A DNA stretch of 64,000 nucleotides from Stratiolaelaps scimitus (Eukaryota; Arthropoda; Arachnida; Mesostigmata; Laelapidae): positions 7,624,001 through 7,688,000 of the forward strand of contig JABWDB010000001.1 in NCBI GenBank assembly GCA_019614645.1, given 5' to 3'. The position numbers and the translations under genes are program-made. This document shows, piece by piece, positions 1 through 12,599 of the stretch; positions within the stretch are counted from its first letter, which is position 1, and each line of letters opens with the position of its first letter. The notes under the pieces are model-generated. The model was not told the DNA's origin. It made no database searches and saw nothing but the letters and a program-made list of their open reading frames with translations.

Positions 1-1390
1 GGCATGCCCGGTCGACTCGCACCGAAGGCAACGACTGAATAAGGAGACTTAAAAAGAGGAGGGGTGCCTCTGAAATGCACGAGCAGAGAGTTCTTCGGTT
101 GCGTCGTTGAGAGAAAGGTCAGGTCAGTCGTTTTCTTTCTTAGAAATACAGGCGCAAGTCACAGCACCGATGTTTCAAAAGGTTCTCGGCCGCTAGCCCC
201 TGTTCTAACACAGCCACATATTCGGCCGGCCTTTGGTTTTCCAACTTTGTGCCATTTTGCGGCGTTCACGTCATCGGCCGGACGTGAAGCCGGACATTGT
301 TCTGGGTTGACATGCGATATAGCCGGAAACTCGATATCTTCGAAGGCCGAGACCATTATTTTACGTTTAGTTCGGCTTTGCATATATATATTTGCTCTAC
401 GCGTATTTGCACTGGGGTCATGAACCCAATAGGTATACGAGCCTTCCTTATGACTTAACTTACGCCTGTACGTATACTTGCGTCAAGGTTTCTGGCATAT
501 TCCACTGCATCGTGCACGAATGAATAGACAAAAGAATGATAGGCTTTCTTATCTCATATATTATACACACAACATGCCGCAATGAGTCAATTTTTAATTT
601 CTTATGCGCGTAAAATCAAATGAAAAATTTATTGAAACGGCGCACCGTTGCCGACACCTTCCGGGTATTTTAAATAAAATGAAATGCTTAACCCCTCCAC
701 ATATATTAACTTACGCTTCAAACATTCAAAAACAACTCTCCTTGTTTTCCTCACCTTCGATGGATACGTATTTAGCATTTTCGGCGTTGGCATAGAATCA
801 TTATAGGCTTATCATTACCTGGTGAGCAATCAACAACATAGTTTTACACGATCTTGTTTCTAATGAATGAAATCCTTGTATTCACTAGCACTTAATACAA
901 GAGGGTTAGTAAATCGTAAATATATGTGCTCGAACGACAACAAACCAGGTGCATTACCAATCATAAATGGTATATGCTTAATGTAACGAAGTTCCTTGAA
1001 GAAAAATAAATAGACAACAAAAATCCAGATCTTCCGCCCCCATATTTATCTTCCTCGTGACTCGACTTTATCACCTTCATCTCTCTGTTCGGTAGAGGTT
1101 TACTGAATTCCGGTAACATATGGGGATATGGTCAAGACAGAACTGCTCGCTGCCATTCCCCGCATCAACAGTGTCCTATGCGATTTTGATTTGAATTCTG
1201 GCGGGAGGTGGCGGAGAATGCTGAGACTGCGTGTGTCAGCTTTCCGGACATTCATGTCCATGTCACGGAACAGCTCTAGTGCGCCGTACGAACTAGTTTA
1301 CGCCGACGGTCAACCGTGTTCTGCCAGCAACCGCGTGCAGTAGCGTCGTTGGCACGGCCGTGGCCGAGGTTTTGGCGGCGTCAAGCCACC
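1..1390. other. noncoding, nothing recognised
   Basis: Mixed-composition DNA, AT-leaning from about 420 to 1120. I see no splice-bounded exon, RNA gene or repeat of note. The only item picked out is a short ATG open frame at 1128-1343, listed separately. The first 420 bases are open in one plus frame, but without an ATG start or recognisable protein content. Confidence 0.5.
1128..1343 (+). CDS. short ATG open frame, 71 codons, unassigned
   Basis: An open frame begins with ATG in a favourable context, with G at -3 and G at +4, and runs 71 codons to TAG. The predicted product starts MVKTELLAAI and has a basic middle (RWRRMLRLR). I see no signal peptide, membrane segment or known domain. The stretch just downstream is a GC-rich simple repeat, so this could be the edge of a transcribed unit, but nothing in the sequence proves it. 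A frame of this length is expected by chance many times in 64 kb. It could equally be a first coding exon or meaningless. Confidence 0.12.
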   Translation: MVKTELLAAIPRINSVLCDFDLNSGGRWRRMLRLRVSAFRTFMSMSRNSSSAPYELVYADGQPCSASNRVQ

Positions 1391-1438
1391 CGGCCGGCCG
1401 GCCGGTTGGCCTGTCCGTCCGTCTGTCTGTCTGTCTAT
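1391..1438. repeat. CCGG repeat followed by GTCC/GTCT repeat
   Basis: Four tandem CCGG units (about 1391-1406) are followed after a few bases by GTCC and then GTCT tetranucleotide units up to about 1438. Two different tetranucleotide arrays lie almost back to back. The CCGG array is self-complementary. Confidence 0.9.
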
Positions 1439-2768
1439 CGTCTCAGCTGACTCGGGCCTAGCGCGCTCGAAGGCCACAGACGTGGCCGTGCTCTGCATCG
1501 CTTTCTCCCTCTATTCGAAGGCCCACAGCTTCGTAGTCGGATTGGCAAAAGTCCGACTCGCTGAAGCGGTTGCCGGTGCCTTGCCTTGCCTGACTGGACT
1601 TCAATTCTGTCACTCAGAGTTTACCCGATTTAGTTTATTTGCCTTGTCCGCCACCACTTGTCCGTTCGTTGTTGCAGAGCTGCGGACAGATGGGATACAT
1701 GCAGTCGTTCACTTTAGCATAGTTCACTTAGGCCTGCACTATTGCAGTATGTCATAGTGTACACGCTAAGCCGGACCAAAAAATGCTGACACCTTCAGCT
1801 ATCGAAGCGAACAGTGTACATACGGACAATTTGCATTTGGTGAATGTTTCAATTGATAATATTGTATTACTATTATTATTATTCGCAATTAAATAACAAA
1901 TAATACGACAATTCTTATATATATATAGATACATATTGCTATTTTAGCTACATATTATTAAATAGATTTTATGATATATGTAGATACCCATGGAACAAGC
2001 TAGGTGTACAACTGCTGAAATAGTCTCCATATTTCTAGATGATCGATGCTTAGAATTGTCTGGTAAGACCCTGAAGATGTTTGTAAGACTCCAGCTAAAA
2101 TGTTTTGACAGGCCCCCAAGTTGCACTAAAAATGCATATTATTAATTTGTCCTTGAGTGCGTCTAAATACTATATATATATATCTGATATTCGCACAGAT
2201 CTCACAGAAGCTTGTCGAGGAAGGTCGAGAGCTCTTTGGAGGCACATTGCGACAGGTCGATTGATTAGTAGCTGGCTTATTATTTATACAATGTTTGCTT
2301 TCATTGCCCATCATGGAGTGACGCATTCCGTATATAAGTAGTTACATTAGCCAATTTGGACCACTGCGGGGTCCACCTCGGATCGCACACACACACACAC
2401 AATGTAGGAAATGAAAGGTTGGAGCGAGAAAGGTTTGCCATATCTCCTGCAGCAGTAGTAGTTGTATTATTGAGGCCTATGCCACTGCAGGCTAGCAAAC
2501 TTTAAAGAATCTTAGTCATGACATAATTGGGAAGCATGTTAGTATGCATTAATCATCAAAGAAACTCATTCCATAGGTACACAGCAGTCTCAACGGGTTG
2601 TCTCTCTCAGGTTGTCTGATACTTCCCAACTAATATGGAATGGTTGAGAGAAAACTCTCAGATCCGTTTAGCGAAACCATACAATCTGCCAGTGTAGTCG
2701 TGCGTAGCCAACTAGATCTCCCATTTGAAAGATAACCGAACCGAGTGAGGTCTATATCACCTCGCGCG
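1439..2768. other. noncoding, AT-leaning
   Basis: AT content rises from about 1750 onward, with short TA, ATT and CA simple sequence; a CA run lies at about 2387-2401. No exon, RNA gene or transposon fragment is recognised. Confidence 0.5.
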
Positions 2769-2852
<84 letters not shown>

Positions 2853-2853
2853 T
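2769..2853. repeat. long TA microsatellite with symmetric C interruptions
   Basis: An 85-base alternating TA tract is interrupted only by a C at 2795 and another at 2827. The clean blocks are 26, 31 and 26 bases, so the array is symmetric about its centre and looks like a 32-base higher-order unit. It is flanked by GCGC-type sequence on both sides (before 2769 and after 2853), which would add a GC clamp to any extruded hairpin. Confidence 0.95.
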
Positions 2854-3314
2854 GCGCCTATATCAGTGTAGTGTAATTGTGATCTCTCGAACTGAAGGAA
2901 GCGTGGTTCAGAAGCGAATATTTCATCACCACCACCCCTATACGATGGTCTTACTTAAACTCTGTTGAGCCGGGTATAGCCGACTATACTTATTAAAAAT
3001 CTCATTTCCGCTGCTTATGCACACGACGCCCCAATTTTTTTAGTCATTATCAAATATATAGACCCATGTATGAAAGTAGATGTGGCTTGGGCGATATGCT
3101 CGACGCCAGTGTACAATTTGACCGAAACCTGCTCTTTGCTTTTTAAAATGTTGCACTATTATTGAAACCAAGATTGTTTTGTACCGATTTCAGCCTGAAT
3201 GGATTCAGTTTCGTCTTCTTTCTGAACAGCCAGCTAAAAATGACCCGTTTCGCAGTTCAAATGGTGCATTGGGCTACAAAGAACCAAGTGCAACAAGAAA
3301 GAGTTTATTGATCT

Positions 3315-3351
<37 letters not shown>

Positions 3352-5130
3352 TTATACTTTTGTTTCGTACACAAAATGACAACGGATGTTGCGTTATGCG
3401 TTTGCTGTAAAGGTTAATTCAACCCAACGACCCCGCGTCGATCTTCAAGCACCTTGTTTGGTCCCCCAGCTCAATTTATTCAACTATTTCAATGACAAAC
3501 TTAGTATAAGGCCACCAGCACTCGATGAATTTCATAATTAATAACTATCTAATAATAAATATCACAAATTATAATGATAATAATAAGATATGATAACATA
3601 TTTTTCATGAAAACACCTACTACTGGGACTAACAGGTACAAAAAATTGCTCAGTGATCCTCATCTACTTGAGTCTAAAGGTCAATTAGTATTCAATCATA
3701 ATTGCAACTAAAGCTGGTGACCTGCTCCACAACGTTAATATACCATGTCCCTATGAAGATGGTAATGATGGTGGAATCCATCTCTCCGTGGTGTTGGACC
3801 AGGCGACATTTCACTGTTTCACGAGCCGGTCGGTTTACTCTGTAAAGAGAGAGAGTTCAGTAGGCATCGATTCAGTTTTATTATACCAAACGAGTAGTGT
3901 GTTACGATACAGGCATGCTTGAACGGATACAGATATGAACCAAACAAGCCTGTCATATACTCTCGATATCCGATGTATTTTTGCCTCATTTGAAAATAGT
4001 TCACAGTATGTGATTCGAGGATAAACCAAGCGAGCATCGTTTGAGCATCTATGAAGACTCGTACATTCTAGCTAGTTTGCATATGAACGTGGTATATGGC
4101 TATTAGGTTATTATTCCAAGGCCGACTTTAATGGCCATTTTTTTTTGATGAGTGACTTATTATTAGCTTGAACCTGATGCACGTAGAGGCGCGTATATCG
4201 CTATTTTCACTATGTCACGCCAGTCTAACCTGATACACGCATCCTATTCGGTATGTTAATTATTATAGTTAGACGCCCAAGCTGTCTCATATTATGATTC
4301 TGGTTTGAAGACTAAAACACTTCGAAGTTCTACCACCCACTAGTCCACAATAAACATATTGCTGTCTGTTATCGCAGTAATTGATGCCCACGTTATTAGA
4401 TCCCAGATAGACTGCCCCTAAGTCATAAATGCCAGTTGATGCCAAACAACTGTAAAAATACGATTTTGTGAAGCAACACCGACGCATTCAGTTCTCGGTC
4501 CATATAGTTAGCTGTTATAAAACAATGCCATTCGTAACCAAGCTTTTCAGTTCTTCCTCAGATAATCGCCATTTACAGACGAAACAATTTTCTTTTCCCC
4601 TTTCGTACATCACTGATCTCGCGAATGTACTCAATTATGATAGATGTATTCAATTTTAAGCTAATTACCTGTTATATGTACTATCGCAAGACAAACTAAT
4701 CCATATTGACCAAAAAAGGGTTAGTACAAGAATTTGCTTTAATAATTATAGTCTTGTATGTACTATTTACTAAAGCAACATATGTATAATACAAAAACAA
4801 TGATAATCCAGGTTAATACTATGGTTGCAAATACTGTTAGGTAATGGTGGTTCACCTCAGCTCATCCTCAGGCTGCTCTACAGCACAAAGCTACTACCCC
4901 TAAGAAATCTCTCATGGTGTTTTTTTTATATATTGTCTATATTTGACATATAAACTTGTTAGATAAAACTATATTCACACGCAAGAAACTAGTGCGAGGT
5001 GACTGCTCCACGTAATTGCAAATAGACACGAATAATTTCAAGTCTCCCCAATGCACGATACGCCTGAAAGCCGATTATTCCAAAGGAACAGTTACAAGAA
5101 TTCACACGAAGCCTACTTGACAGTTAAAAT
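2854..5130. other. AT-rich noncoding stretch
   Basis: AT-rich sequence, including ATA/AAT-rich stretches near 3530-3610. I see no open frame with codon-like character, no splice-bounded exon and no recognisable RNA gene. A second TA tract inside it is listed separately. Confidence 0.5.
3315..3356. repeat. TA microsatellite with TTTA interruptions
   Basis: TA dinucleotides are interrupted by two short TTTA steps. Confidence 0.95.
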
Positions 5131-6900
5131 CGGTTTAGGGGAGGCCGCTTAATGGTCGTTCGAGTGGAGAAGAAATTTGCACCAAAGTTGAAATCATCGC
5201 CATGGCCACCCCGTCGTCGACATCCGTTTCAGCCGACAACTTCTTCAGAGTAGCACTGCCAGGAGCCGCAGCAAGGGCACAGTCGAAGTAGTTGTAGTAG
5301 TATAGTAATAGCAGTAGTCGTCGTTGGAGTCGTAAAGGCACGAATGGTTCCTTAAATGTTCGTTCTATTGCTTCCTTCTTCAGCGATTTGCTTCTAGTGG
5401 GTAATTCGAAAGTGCCGTCCTACGATTAGCCTTTTCTCCGTCTGCTCGGAGCTCGGCATAGCGGAAGACCTATGAAGAGGAGGCTAGAGAGGGAGAGAGA
5501 GAAATAAAAAAAAAGGAGTAGCTTGTGCGAGAGTTTACTAAAGTGAGGCGAAGGAAATTGTACAGCCGGCCACTCCAGTGAAACAAGCCGCCTTCACACA
5601 CACACAGACACAGACACCGACTCGAACAGTTCCTCTATCTCACACCGTCACACAGAGATCGAGACTTAACCTAACCTAGCAGCGGCTGCGACGGCGAGTT
5701 TGAAGCAAGGTCATGGTGTCAGAGATGAACTTTTGGCCTTATGTCAGCAGAAGTGTATAGGATCGCTGCATAGAGTCGGGATGGAATCACGAGATAGGGT
5801 ATTTTTGAGCGGCTATTGCTCCTTCTCCTACGACTACCGGCAGTGGTACTGCCACTGAAGGGCTCAGCTTCAATTCGCTTGAAGCTGCCGCCGGTCAATG
5901 GGTGGTCTCACGATCTGACGGGCCAGCTAGCACGACTGACTAAAGTAGGCACTACTTGTTGAGGCACGTCTTCTGCTGAGATTGCGGTCGAAACATTTCG
6001 TCCTCCTCGTCGGCCTCTGCCATTGCGGCCGCTGCCACCGAATGGGCAGGGGGTCGTCGGGAAACCGCGGTGGCGGCAGCCGTGGAACTTTTTCATTACA
6101 TTCCCAATGGCTCGCCGCTCCGTCGAGCGTCGAATCTGAACCGGTCGGTCGGAGTCGACGGAAAACGGGAAGCGCCTGAGGCAGGCGAATCCGATCCTCT
6201 CGGAGGCGAGCCGGCAGCCGCTGCAGCCACCGATCCGCTTCTGGATAGGAGGATTCCGACAGTTTTCCGTCAGGCAGACGAAAGGATGCTTCATCCGATG
6301 GGGCGCTCCGGGCCTGACCCAGGCCGGACGGCGGCCCGAAGGGGCAGCAGCGACGGCCGGCAGCTCAGCTTTCGAGGCGGTCCAGGCGATCGCTTCATTG
6401 GTTAACTGCCCTCCGGAATCGGATAGCCCCCGTAACCCCTACCCCCGGGCCTCAAGCAGCCGACTGAGCGAACTAGCTAGATCGCCAGGCAGCCGACCCT
6501 CGTCCTAGAGCCAACACCACAGCCGCCATCTCCCAAGCTCCCATACAGATACACTAGGCCCAATTCCCCCTGACTGCGCGCTTCCCCATTCCTTTATCCC
6601 TACCCGGGTTTCTGCCTCCCGCTCTCAAGCGAATGCAGTCGAGGCGGCCCACTTTCCGCTTCCGCAGAGTCCGGATTGCTGCCTGGTTGGTCTTAGTGAG
6701 ATCCTCACATTTCGACCTGCCCTGCACGTCTTGGCAAGCGCGGAACCGCCAGCTTTCAACCCGGTCCCACAAATCGACGCGCTGATCCACGTATACAAGC
6801 CGTTCAGTTCGGGACCTTGACGATCCATCGAAGTACGGAACAAACGCCGATGACGAAGTTTAGATGAAACAAAGGGAGCTGGTCAGGAGTCGTTCTCAGG
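5131..6900. other. GC-rich block, possible promoter or first-exon region
   Basis: Composition changes sharply from AT-rich DNA to a GC-rich, CpG-containing block, densest at about 5900-6800. It carries short GA, CA and CACAGA runs near 5490-5650. Several overlapping open frames occur on both strands, as expected for GC-rich DNA. A compositional block like this could mark a transcription start with 5' untranslated sequence, but I see no decisive core promoter or splice junction. Confidence 0.3.
5908..6294 (-). CDS. ATG open frame, 128 codons, cysteine- and arginine-containing, unassigned
   Basis: A 128-codon minus-strand frame starts with ATG at 6294. The product begins MKHPFVCLTENC, holds a cluster of cysteines over the first 40 residues (NC, GGCSGC, FAC), and has a glycine/arginine-rich stretch (GRNGRGRRGGR) around residues 88-98. 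There is no signal peptide, and I recognise no domain. It lies in the GC-rich block, where long frames arise easily, and a plus-strand frame overlaps it at 6070-6405. It could be a first coding exon; chance is at least as likely. Confidence 0.15.
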   Translation of the reverse strand: MKHPFVCLTENCRNPPIQKRIGGCSGCRLASERIGFACLRRFPFSVDSDRPVQIRRSTERRAIGNVMKKFHGCRHRGFPTTPCPFGGSGRNGRGRRGGRNVSTAISAEDVPQQVVPTLVSRASWPVRS

Positions 6901-9150
6901 GTTCAAGCTGCATGTAACGTTTATGAGAAGGCCCACCATATTCTGATACAGACGCACGGATTATATCTTTAACAGTTGTGATGATTTTCATCTGGACGTG
7001 CACACAAAACTATTGACCAGTCCATCTATTCCCACCTACAATCACGAAGATCGAGCAAGGATTGTGTTTTATGCAGGCGCTCTTAGTAACAGCGGCGTAA
7101 TATTGCCGAATTATGCGATGCTTTTCCAAATTCGAGAAAAAGAAGATCACTATTTATGGCGTATTAGGTAAAGCGCAGTTGTTTGCAAGATCACCGAAGG
7201 GGCTGTATGCTGATCAACAAAAAAAGACTACTATTCTATTCATTTTTGTTCCAATTATCAACACCCACAAATGCCGACGCTAGTTCCTCGACCTCAGCCA
7301 TCTTGCCACTATATCAAAGCAGGAAAACCGCAAAGAAGGAAAAGCACATAACCATAACGTTGTCTTGATTCCCTCGAATCACTGAACAAATAATATTGAT
7401 AATGCAAAATCCTCTTTACCGAACTGCTTCCACAGATAGAGAGCCAGCTACAGCGTGGCAGACTTTCAGAATATGCCCATCTATTTATTCAGGGCAATAC
7501 TCTTACCTTTTGTAAACTGGAATAAAGACAGACCCCCCCCACCACCACTACCACAAACCCTTGCTCCGCTTCGACCGATGGGGTCTTGCACGCACTTAAA
7601 AGAAACGATGCCTATCTGCACATACATACAGCCTTGCGCATGAAGCAGTTCTAAGCGAAAAGCAAACAGGGCTATTTGATATAACAATCAACAGTAAAGA
7701 TAACTTCGCGTCCATTGGTTAAAAGCCATTAATAGTTCATATGTTTTTATTATGTCGTGAGTTTGAATTGTAACCAAGCCCAAACAATCAACGGGTACGT
7801 ACAGTGATCACCCCGAACAAATCGACGATGCCTCGCGTCCCGGATATTCGATTATCTGTCCACTGAGCATCAGATTGAGAACAGAGGCACCGAAGGCTCT
7901 GCACACAAATAGAGATTATTCTGGTATCAATATCAATTAGGCGTAAATTAACTCTCGAAAACGACTTTGAAATTCAAACAAAAATACCGATTTTTTTTCT
8001 CTTCAAACCTCAGCCTATTTATTGCGTACCTATAATATAATCGAAGCTTCCACTTTCACTTAATGTTATCCGCCTGGCAATGCGTTGAACAACAGACCAA
8101 CTTAAATCCTATTAGTTTCGGAGCCGAGGCAATATATTTAAATTGATTCTCGAGTTGCCGCAGGCGCGGAGTCCCATTACGATAGTTATTTATCCACCAA
8201 GAAGCTTCGACTTTGTCGAGAAAAAGGTCGCATAATAAATACGATGTACGCTGGTGATCTTACCATAACAACGATTCTTCGAACTCTATCTGGGCCGATT
8301 TCGACAATAGCGCTTTTTGTTCAAGACGGGTCAAATAACTAATGCTAACCATTGATGGCGGGCCACTTACTGATGATAACACACTCACCGCAAAAAGGAA
8401 TCAACCGATTCGCAGATACAGCAGCTACCGATCATAAACGCAGCCCTCAGCTGTCGCACAGCTAAACTACGCCAGCTCGCTAGCGCCCAGCATGCAACTG
8501 CGCACTGCGCGCACCGTCAAATTTCTATTCACTCTAAATATAATAATAAATCATCTCGTCCGCTATACATTCGGTAGATACTTGCTAAACAGCCCCCACC
8601 GAGGACTCATTAATGGACCTTTGTATTCGAACCTATGCTTTGCTGGCAGGTAAACCCATGGGTTTTTATCCTTTTCATTGTGAGTTGCGAGTGGCCACGG
8701 CGGGGGGCGTGTATTGCTAGTTAATTAGTGAATGTATTCAGCATCCGTTCAGGGGGACTTCCATTGATTATCGAGTTGATGAACTCATCCCGTTCCTTTA
8801 CCTTTCTTTCTTGCTCAACAAATTCGTTTGGATCCGTAAACTGACGAGGGGTTTTGCTCATTATTTGTGTCGGACAATAAGAAAATCGCTCTCATCCTTC
8901 CTCGTCTGATGACGCCCGACTAATAAACCTGCCGTAAAGACGTCGACAGTTTCGTTTATTACATCTGCAACTTTTTGAACTTTGCGATCGTAACGTCGGG
9001 CTAGAGTTGATGCGTGCTCTTGGCTCTGGGCAATGTTGAGGCTTCATTGATTTCAAACACATGCGTATTATGCGGTTTTAGCTCGGAGAATACGATGTGA
9101 TCAGCACAATCAGACGCACAATGACGACAAAAGCGTAAGCACAAAGAAGT
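6901..9150. other. AT-leaning noncoding stretch
   Basis: There is no exon-like frame. A C-run lies near 7532-7541 and scattered poly-T is present. I see no transposon, tRNA or other RNA gene. From about 8400 to 8530 the composition is briefly richer in GC. Confidence 0.5.
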
Positions 9151-11089
9151 CGACGTTTTTACGTTTGTATTACCTTACCAACCCCACCAACGTTCTCTAT
9201 GACCTCAACCGACCGTACGTTTTTGTGCCTATTACGGTTCTTGTTACCATTGTCTCATTGTGGTTTTTGTTGTTCTGTTGTTTTAGGTGAGTTAAGAGAT
9301 AAGCAGCCATCTATCCACGCACATCGTCAAACACGCATTTATTGGTGGTTCATGACAGCTGAGTATCTCCACGTTCGCGATGGACGAGCAGCAGCAGCAG
9401 ACGGCCGGTCACGTTTACCATGGGTCTTGAGCGGAGTGTCAGAGCGCGTCCTGACATCCGAATATTTCCATTATGTTTTCGCAGTGACAGAGATGACGAG
9501 CGATCGCAGGTAGGGTCGTCGCCCGACGTCTACATTTGCATGTGTTCGAGTCCGTGATGTACAAATGAACCTTGAGAAAAGCCACCTTCCCTTTAGTCGT
9601 TTGGTGCCACCTCCAAGCGATTGATGTTCAGGACGGGCGTTGGTTTACTTAATCATCAATCTTGGTCGACTCGACGTCTGCTACTATCTTTGATGTTGAA
9701 CGTGCGCGCACGTTGTTGATGGATAAATGTGTCACAAGCTCGCACTGCCAGTTGGCCACCAATTGCGGATTCAAGCATACTTTCCCACTGATTCCTGTCG
9801 GGACGGTCCTCCGGGAGCCACTGACGTCAATAGGCAACGTCTGAAGACTGGTGGGCACGAACCGAACCACATATTCATATGGGTAATTCCCACCGGTGGC
9901 CGAAGGCCGTCTAGGTCCGCGACATGGCCAACGAACTCCTATGCGTGTACAGTTCTAGAGATTCAAGAGATACTCCACTGCCGCTTGAAGTGGTTGTTAC
10001 TGTTGTTGTTGTAGTAGTGGTGACGGCGGCGCCAGTGATAGCCTTGGCCTTGACTTCCAGCAGAGAGTTCCCTGCCGCAAACGGTGCTGACATTACAACT
10101 TTCCTCTTTTGGCCAGCTATGAATACGTAGCCCAGCGAATAATGTGGTCGTCCCCCAGCTCCGCACAGACCCCCCCCCCCCCGGGCTACATCTGTCGTGT
10201 CACAAACGTATGATACAATGCAGACCTGTCTTATATTACGGCCTGCATTTCACGTGTAGGTCCGAAAGGGTAGAAAGTTCACATTTGGATGTTAGAAAAT
10301 GAATTCCATATGAGATTCGGGTAAGACAAGGTTGTTGTCGTGGAAATAACAAATTGACATAGGGTTCAATAGCGACACTTGAGTTGTATAATCTACACCC
10401 TATAGTAATGTATTATATTATAACTGAAGTGGCACTTTCGCATGAGAACCCGTTTTTCATGTATGTAATCGATATCCGTCCAGGATATGAATAAACACAT
10501 GAACATTTTGAGCCAAATGTATCTATACAGTTCAACATAAACGACACATCGTTAAACCAAAGTAATAGTACCAATAAAACACAAGTAGCAAATAAATATC
10601 GGAACTCGATAATCTTACCTGAATTCGTTGTTCAAAAGGCGCTTAAGGAATTGCATAAATATTTAAAAAATATCGAGAGAAGACCCCTTTGATCAGGAAT
10701 CAACTCCGGGAAGACTCGGGAATTATACGTTACGTGTGAAAATATTGACTCGATGAAAATACAGTGACACAATATACAATTCTCTAGAATGTTTGACATA
10801 TAATAACATGGTTATACCTGGCGAGGCAATGCCATCGCCTCCCTCGGGAGTGACCATGGCAGAGTCGGTGTAACACCCTGTCGCCAACCGCTTCTCTAAT
10901 TATTATATGTTTTAAGACGTACAATCATAAGACAGTATCCGAAAACGTAGAATAAAGTATAGTTGTATTATTAAGATGATGGCGAGTCGCAACTCACTCG
11001 TCACTCAGGAATAGGGAGCTATGGGCAACAGCGTATCCCATGAAAGCAAACAATAAATAAATGATTAAATTAGGAAAAGTGAAAACGAA
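9151..11089. other. mixed noncoding stretch with GTT/GTA simple sequence
   Basis: The GC-richer part (9150-10190) contains CAG at about 9388 and a GTT/GTA/GTG run at about 9990-10025. The rest is AT-rich. Open frames here on both strands read through the simple sequence and show no conserved protein character. Confidence 0.45.
10170..10182. repeat. poly-C run (13 bases)
   Basis: Thirteen consecutive C followed by GGG. Length polymorphism or assembly error is common at such runs. Confidence 0.95.
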
Positions 11090-11130
11090 CGATGCTCTCG
11101 ATTCACTCCACCGTCGATGCTCTCGATTCA
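11090..11130. repeat. 16-bp perfect direct repeat, period 25
   Basis: The 16-mer CGATGCTCTCGATTCA occurs at 11090-11105 and again, unchanged, at 11115-11130, followed by a related ATCGAT. It is a short tandem duplication in otherwise unique AT-leaning DNA. Confidence 0.95.
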
Positions 11131-12341
11131 TCGATCAGATAAGGTGCAAATACGTAGATGACATTATGTGCAAGCGTCCCGACCTGCGCTGTACACCTGA
11201 TCACGGTGAGAGTTACATACACTAGCGCTAGACAAATGAACCAGACTAGGATACTGTTCGCTTGTTTTCCGCAAACTTGAAGGCGACGCTGGAAACGTAA
11301 ACGATTTTAAAGGGGAAAGAAAGCCAACAAGCAGATGCAAACGAAAAAGATTACTCTGAATAGCGACAACCGCTTGTAGCGTTAGTGTAGATGAACGATA
11401 TCGGCTGTGTACGGAGAATATTTAGTACAATTGCACCTTCTATCTACAGACATTTGAGATGCGTTTATGTTTTAAATAGTTCGTCGTTGTTTCTATGCAC
11501 TTCGTCTATTGTTTGTATTCAATTCGTCGTCAACCGGATGTCGTTTTTTTTTTTGAAAGGGGATGTAAAATCAATGAATAGTGCTAATATATTTGTACAA
11601 ATTGCCGACGTCGGCCATCAGACGAGCTCTATTCTAATTTAAAGCACGAGTTACATAATTCTATATGTCTTGTATATATCAATACCTGTTTTACATCAGT
11701 TATAATATAATGGTGTGTATTTGACGATATCTTATATACATATATCTACTTCGTCAGAACTATATTGCCGTCCCCTGTGTTAGGTTGTCATTTTATCAAA
11801 ACAGAATCGATTCCTCTCGGATGATTGGCATACATCGCGGAACAGCTGTTTACTCAGTGTGGAGGTATTAGCGAGTATATTAGCGAATTCGGGCGAGTTG
11901 ACATTTATCTAAACCCGTTTGAGATAGGCAGTCAGATCGGCTTTGCGTTGAGTCCATTCAGGTTGGCGCTGCGGACAGATATCATTCATATTCAAATCCG
12001 TCGAACATAGATTACTGTGCCGCACACAGCATTTGAGTCGAGTTATTGTGTTGTTACCTCTGTACTTGTGGGGTTAGCTCGGTGATCACGACTTGTAACG
12101 ACATGTCCTTACGCCTCAAATCAATAATGCGTGCCGCCATTTTCTCAAAGCCGACGCTTTCACTGGCGTCGGACGCGAACAATATTTACGTTCAATCATA
12201 TACGTCACTTGATTCATATTTAACGGGCGGTACTAGACGTTTCCAACTGTATATTATACGCACCTTAATAAATGTTGGCAGGGAGGTTAGGTAAATTTCG
12301 AAGTTAGAATTGTAACGCTCCTGGGCTAGCGGAAATGCTGG
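11131..12341. other. AT-leaning noncoding stretch
   Basis: There are short open frames of 60-80 codons on the plus strand, but no strong splice consensus paired with them and no recognised domain. A chance YVDD-like codon string near 11151 was examined and rejected. Confidence 0.45.
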
Positions 12342-12364
12342 CAGCTGACCACCCCGGTCAGCTG
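12342..12364. repeat. perfect 9-bp inverted repeat, 5-nt spacer
   Basis: CAGCTGACC at 12342-12350 is followed by spacer ACCCC and then its exact reverse complement GGTCAGCTG at 12356-12364. Both arms contain the E-box CAGCTG, so two E-boxes lie on a dyad. This could be a hairpin in RNA or a site for a dimeric DNA-binding protein; the sequence alone does not decide. Confidence 0.9.
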
Positions 12365-12599
12365 TTGCCACCCATCAGTGCGTTGAACGTTGATAAATTA
12401 TTAAAAGTTGCATTGAACGCGGCATTGCCGATGACGGTGACGGCGTTTATCTGACATTGGAGGCGCCTGTGAAACAAATAATTGATATATGCCAGTAAAT
12501 AAATATATATTTTGAAAACTATATACATATACATATATATTTATATACTCTACTAGGTGGCAATTAATGTGTAATTTTATGTAATTCATAATTATATGA

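Noticed and set aside
5666..5678. AACCTAACCT, two units of the arthropod telomere repeat TTAGG on the minus strand
   Set aside because: Only two units are present, with no array around them. This is expected by chance.
11148..11165. KYVDDIM codon string, resembling the YVDD/YADD core of a reverse transcriptase
   Set aside because: The flanking residues on both sides do not match any reverse transcriptase pattern, and the frame is short with a stop soon after. It is best taken as chance.
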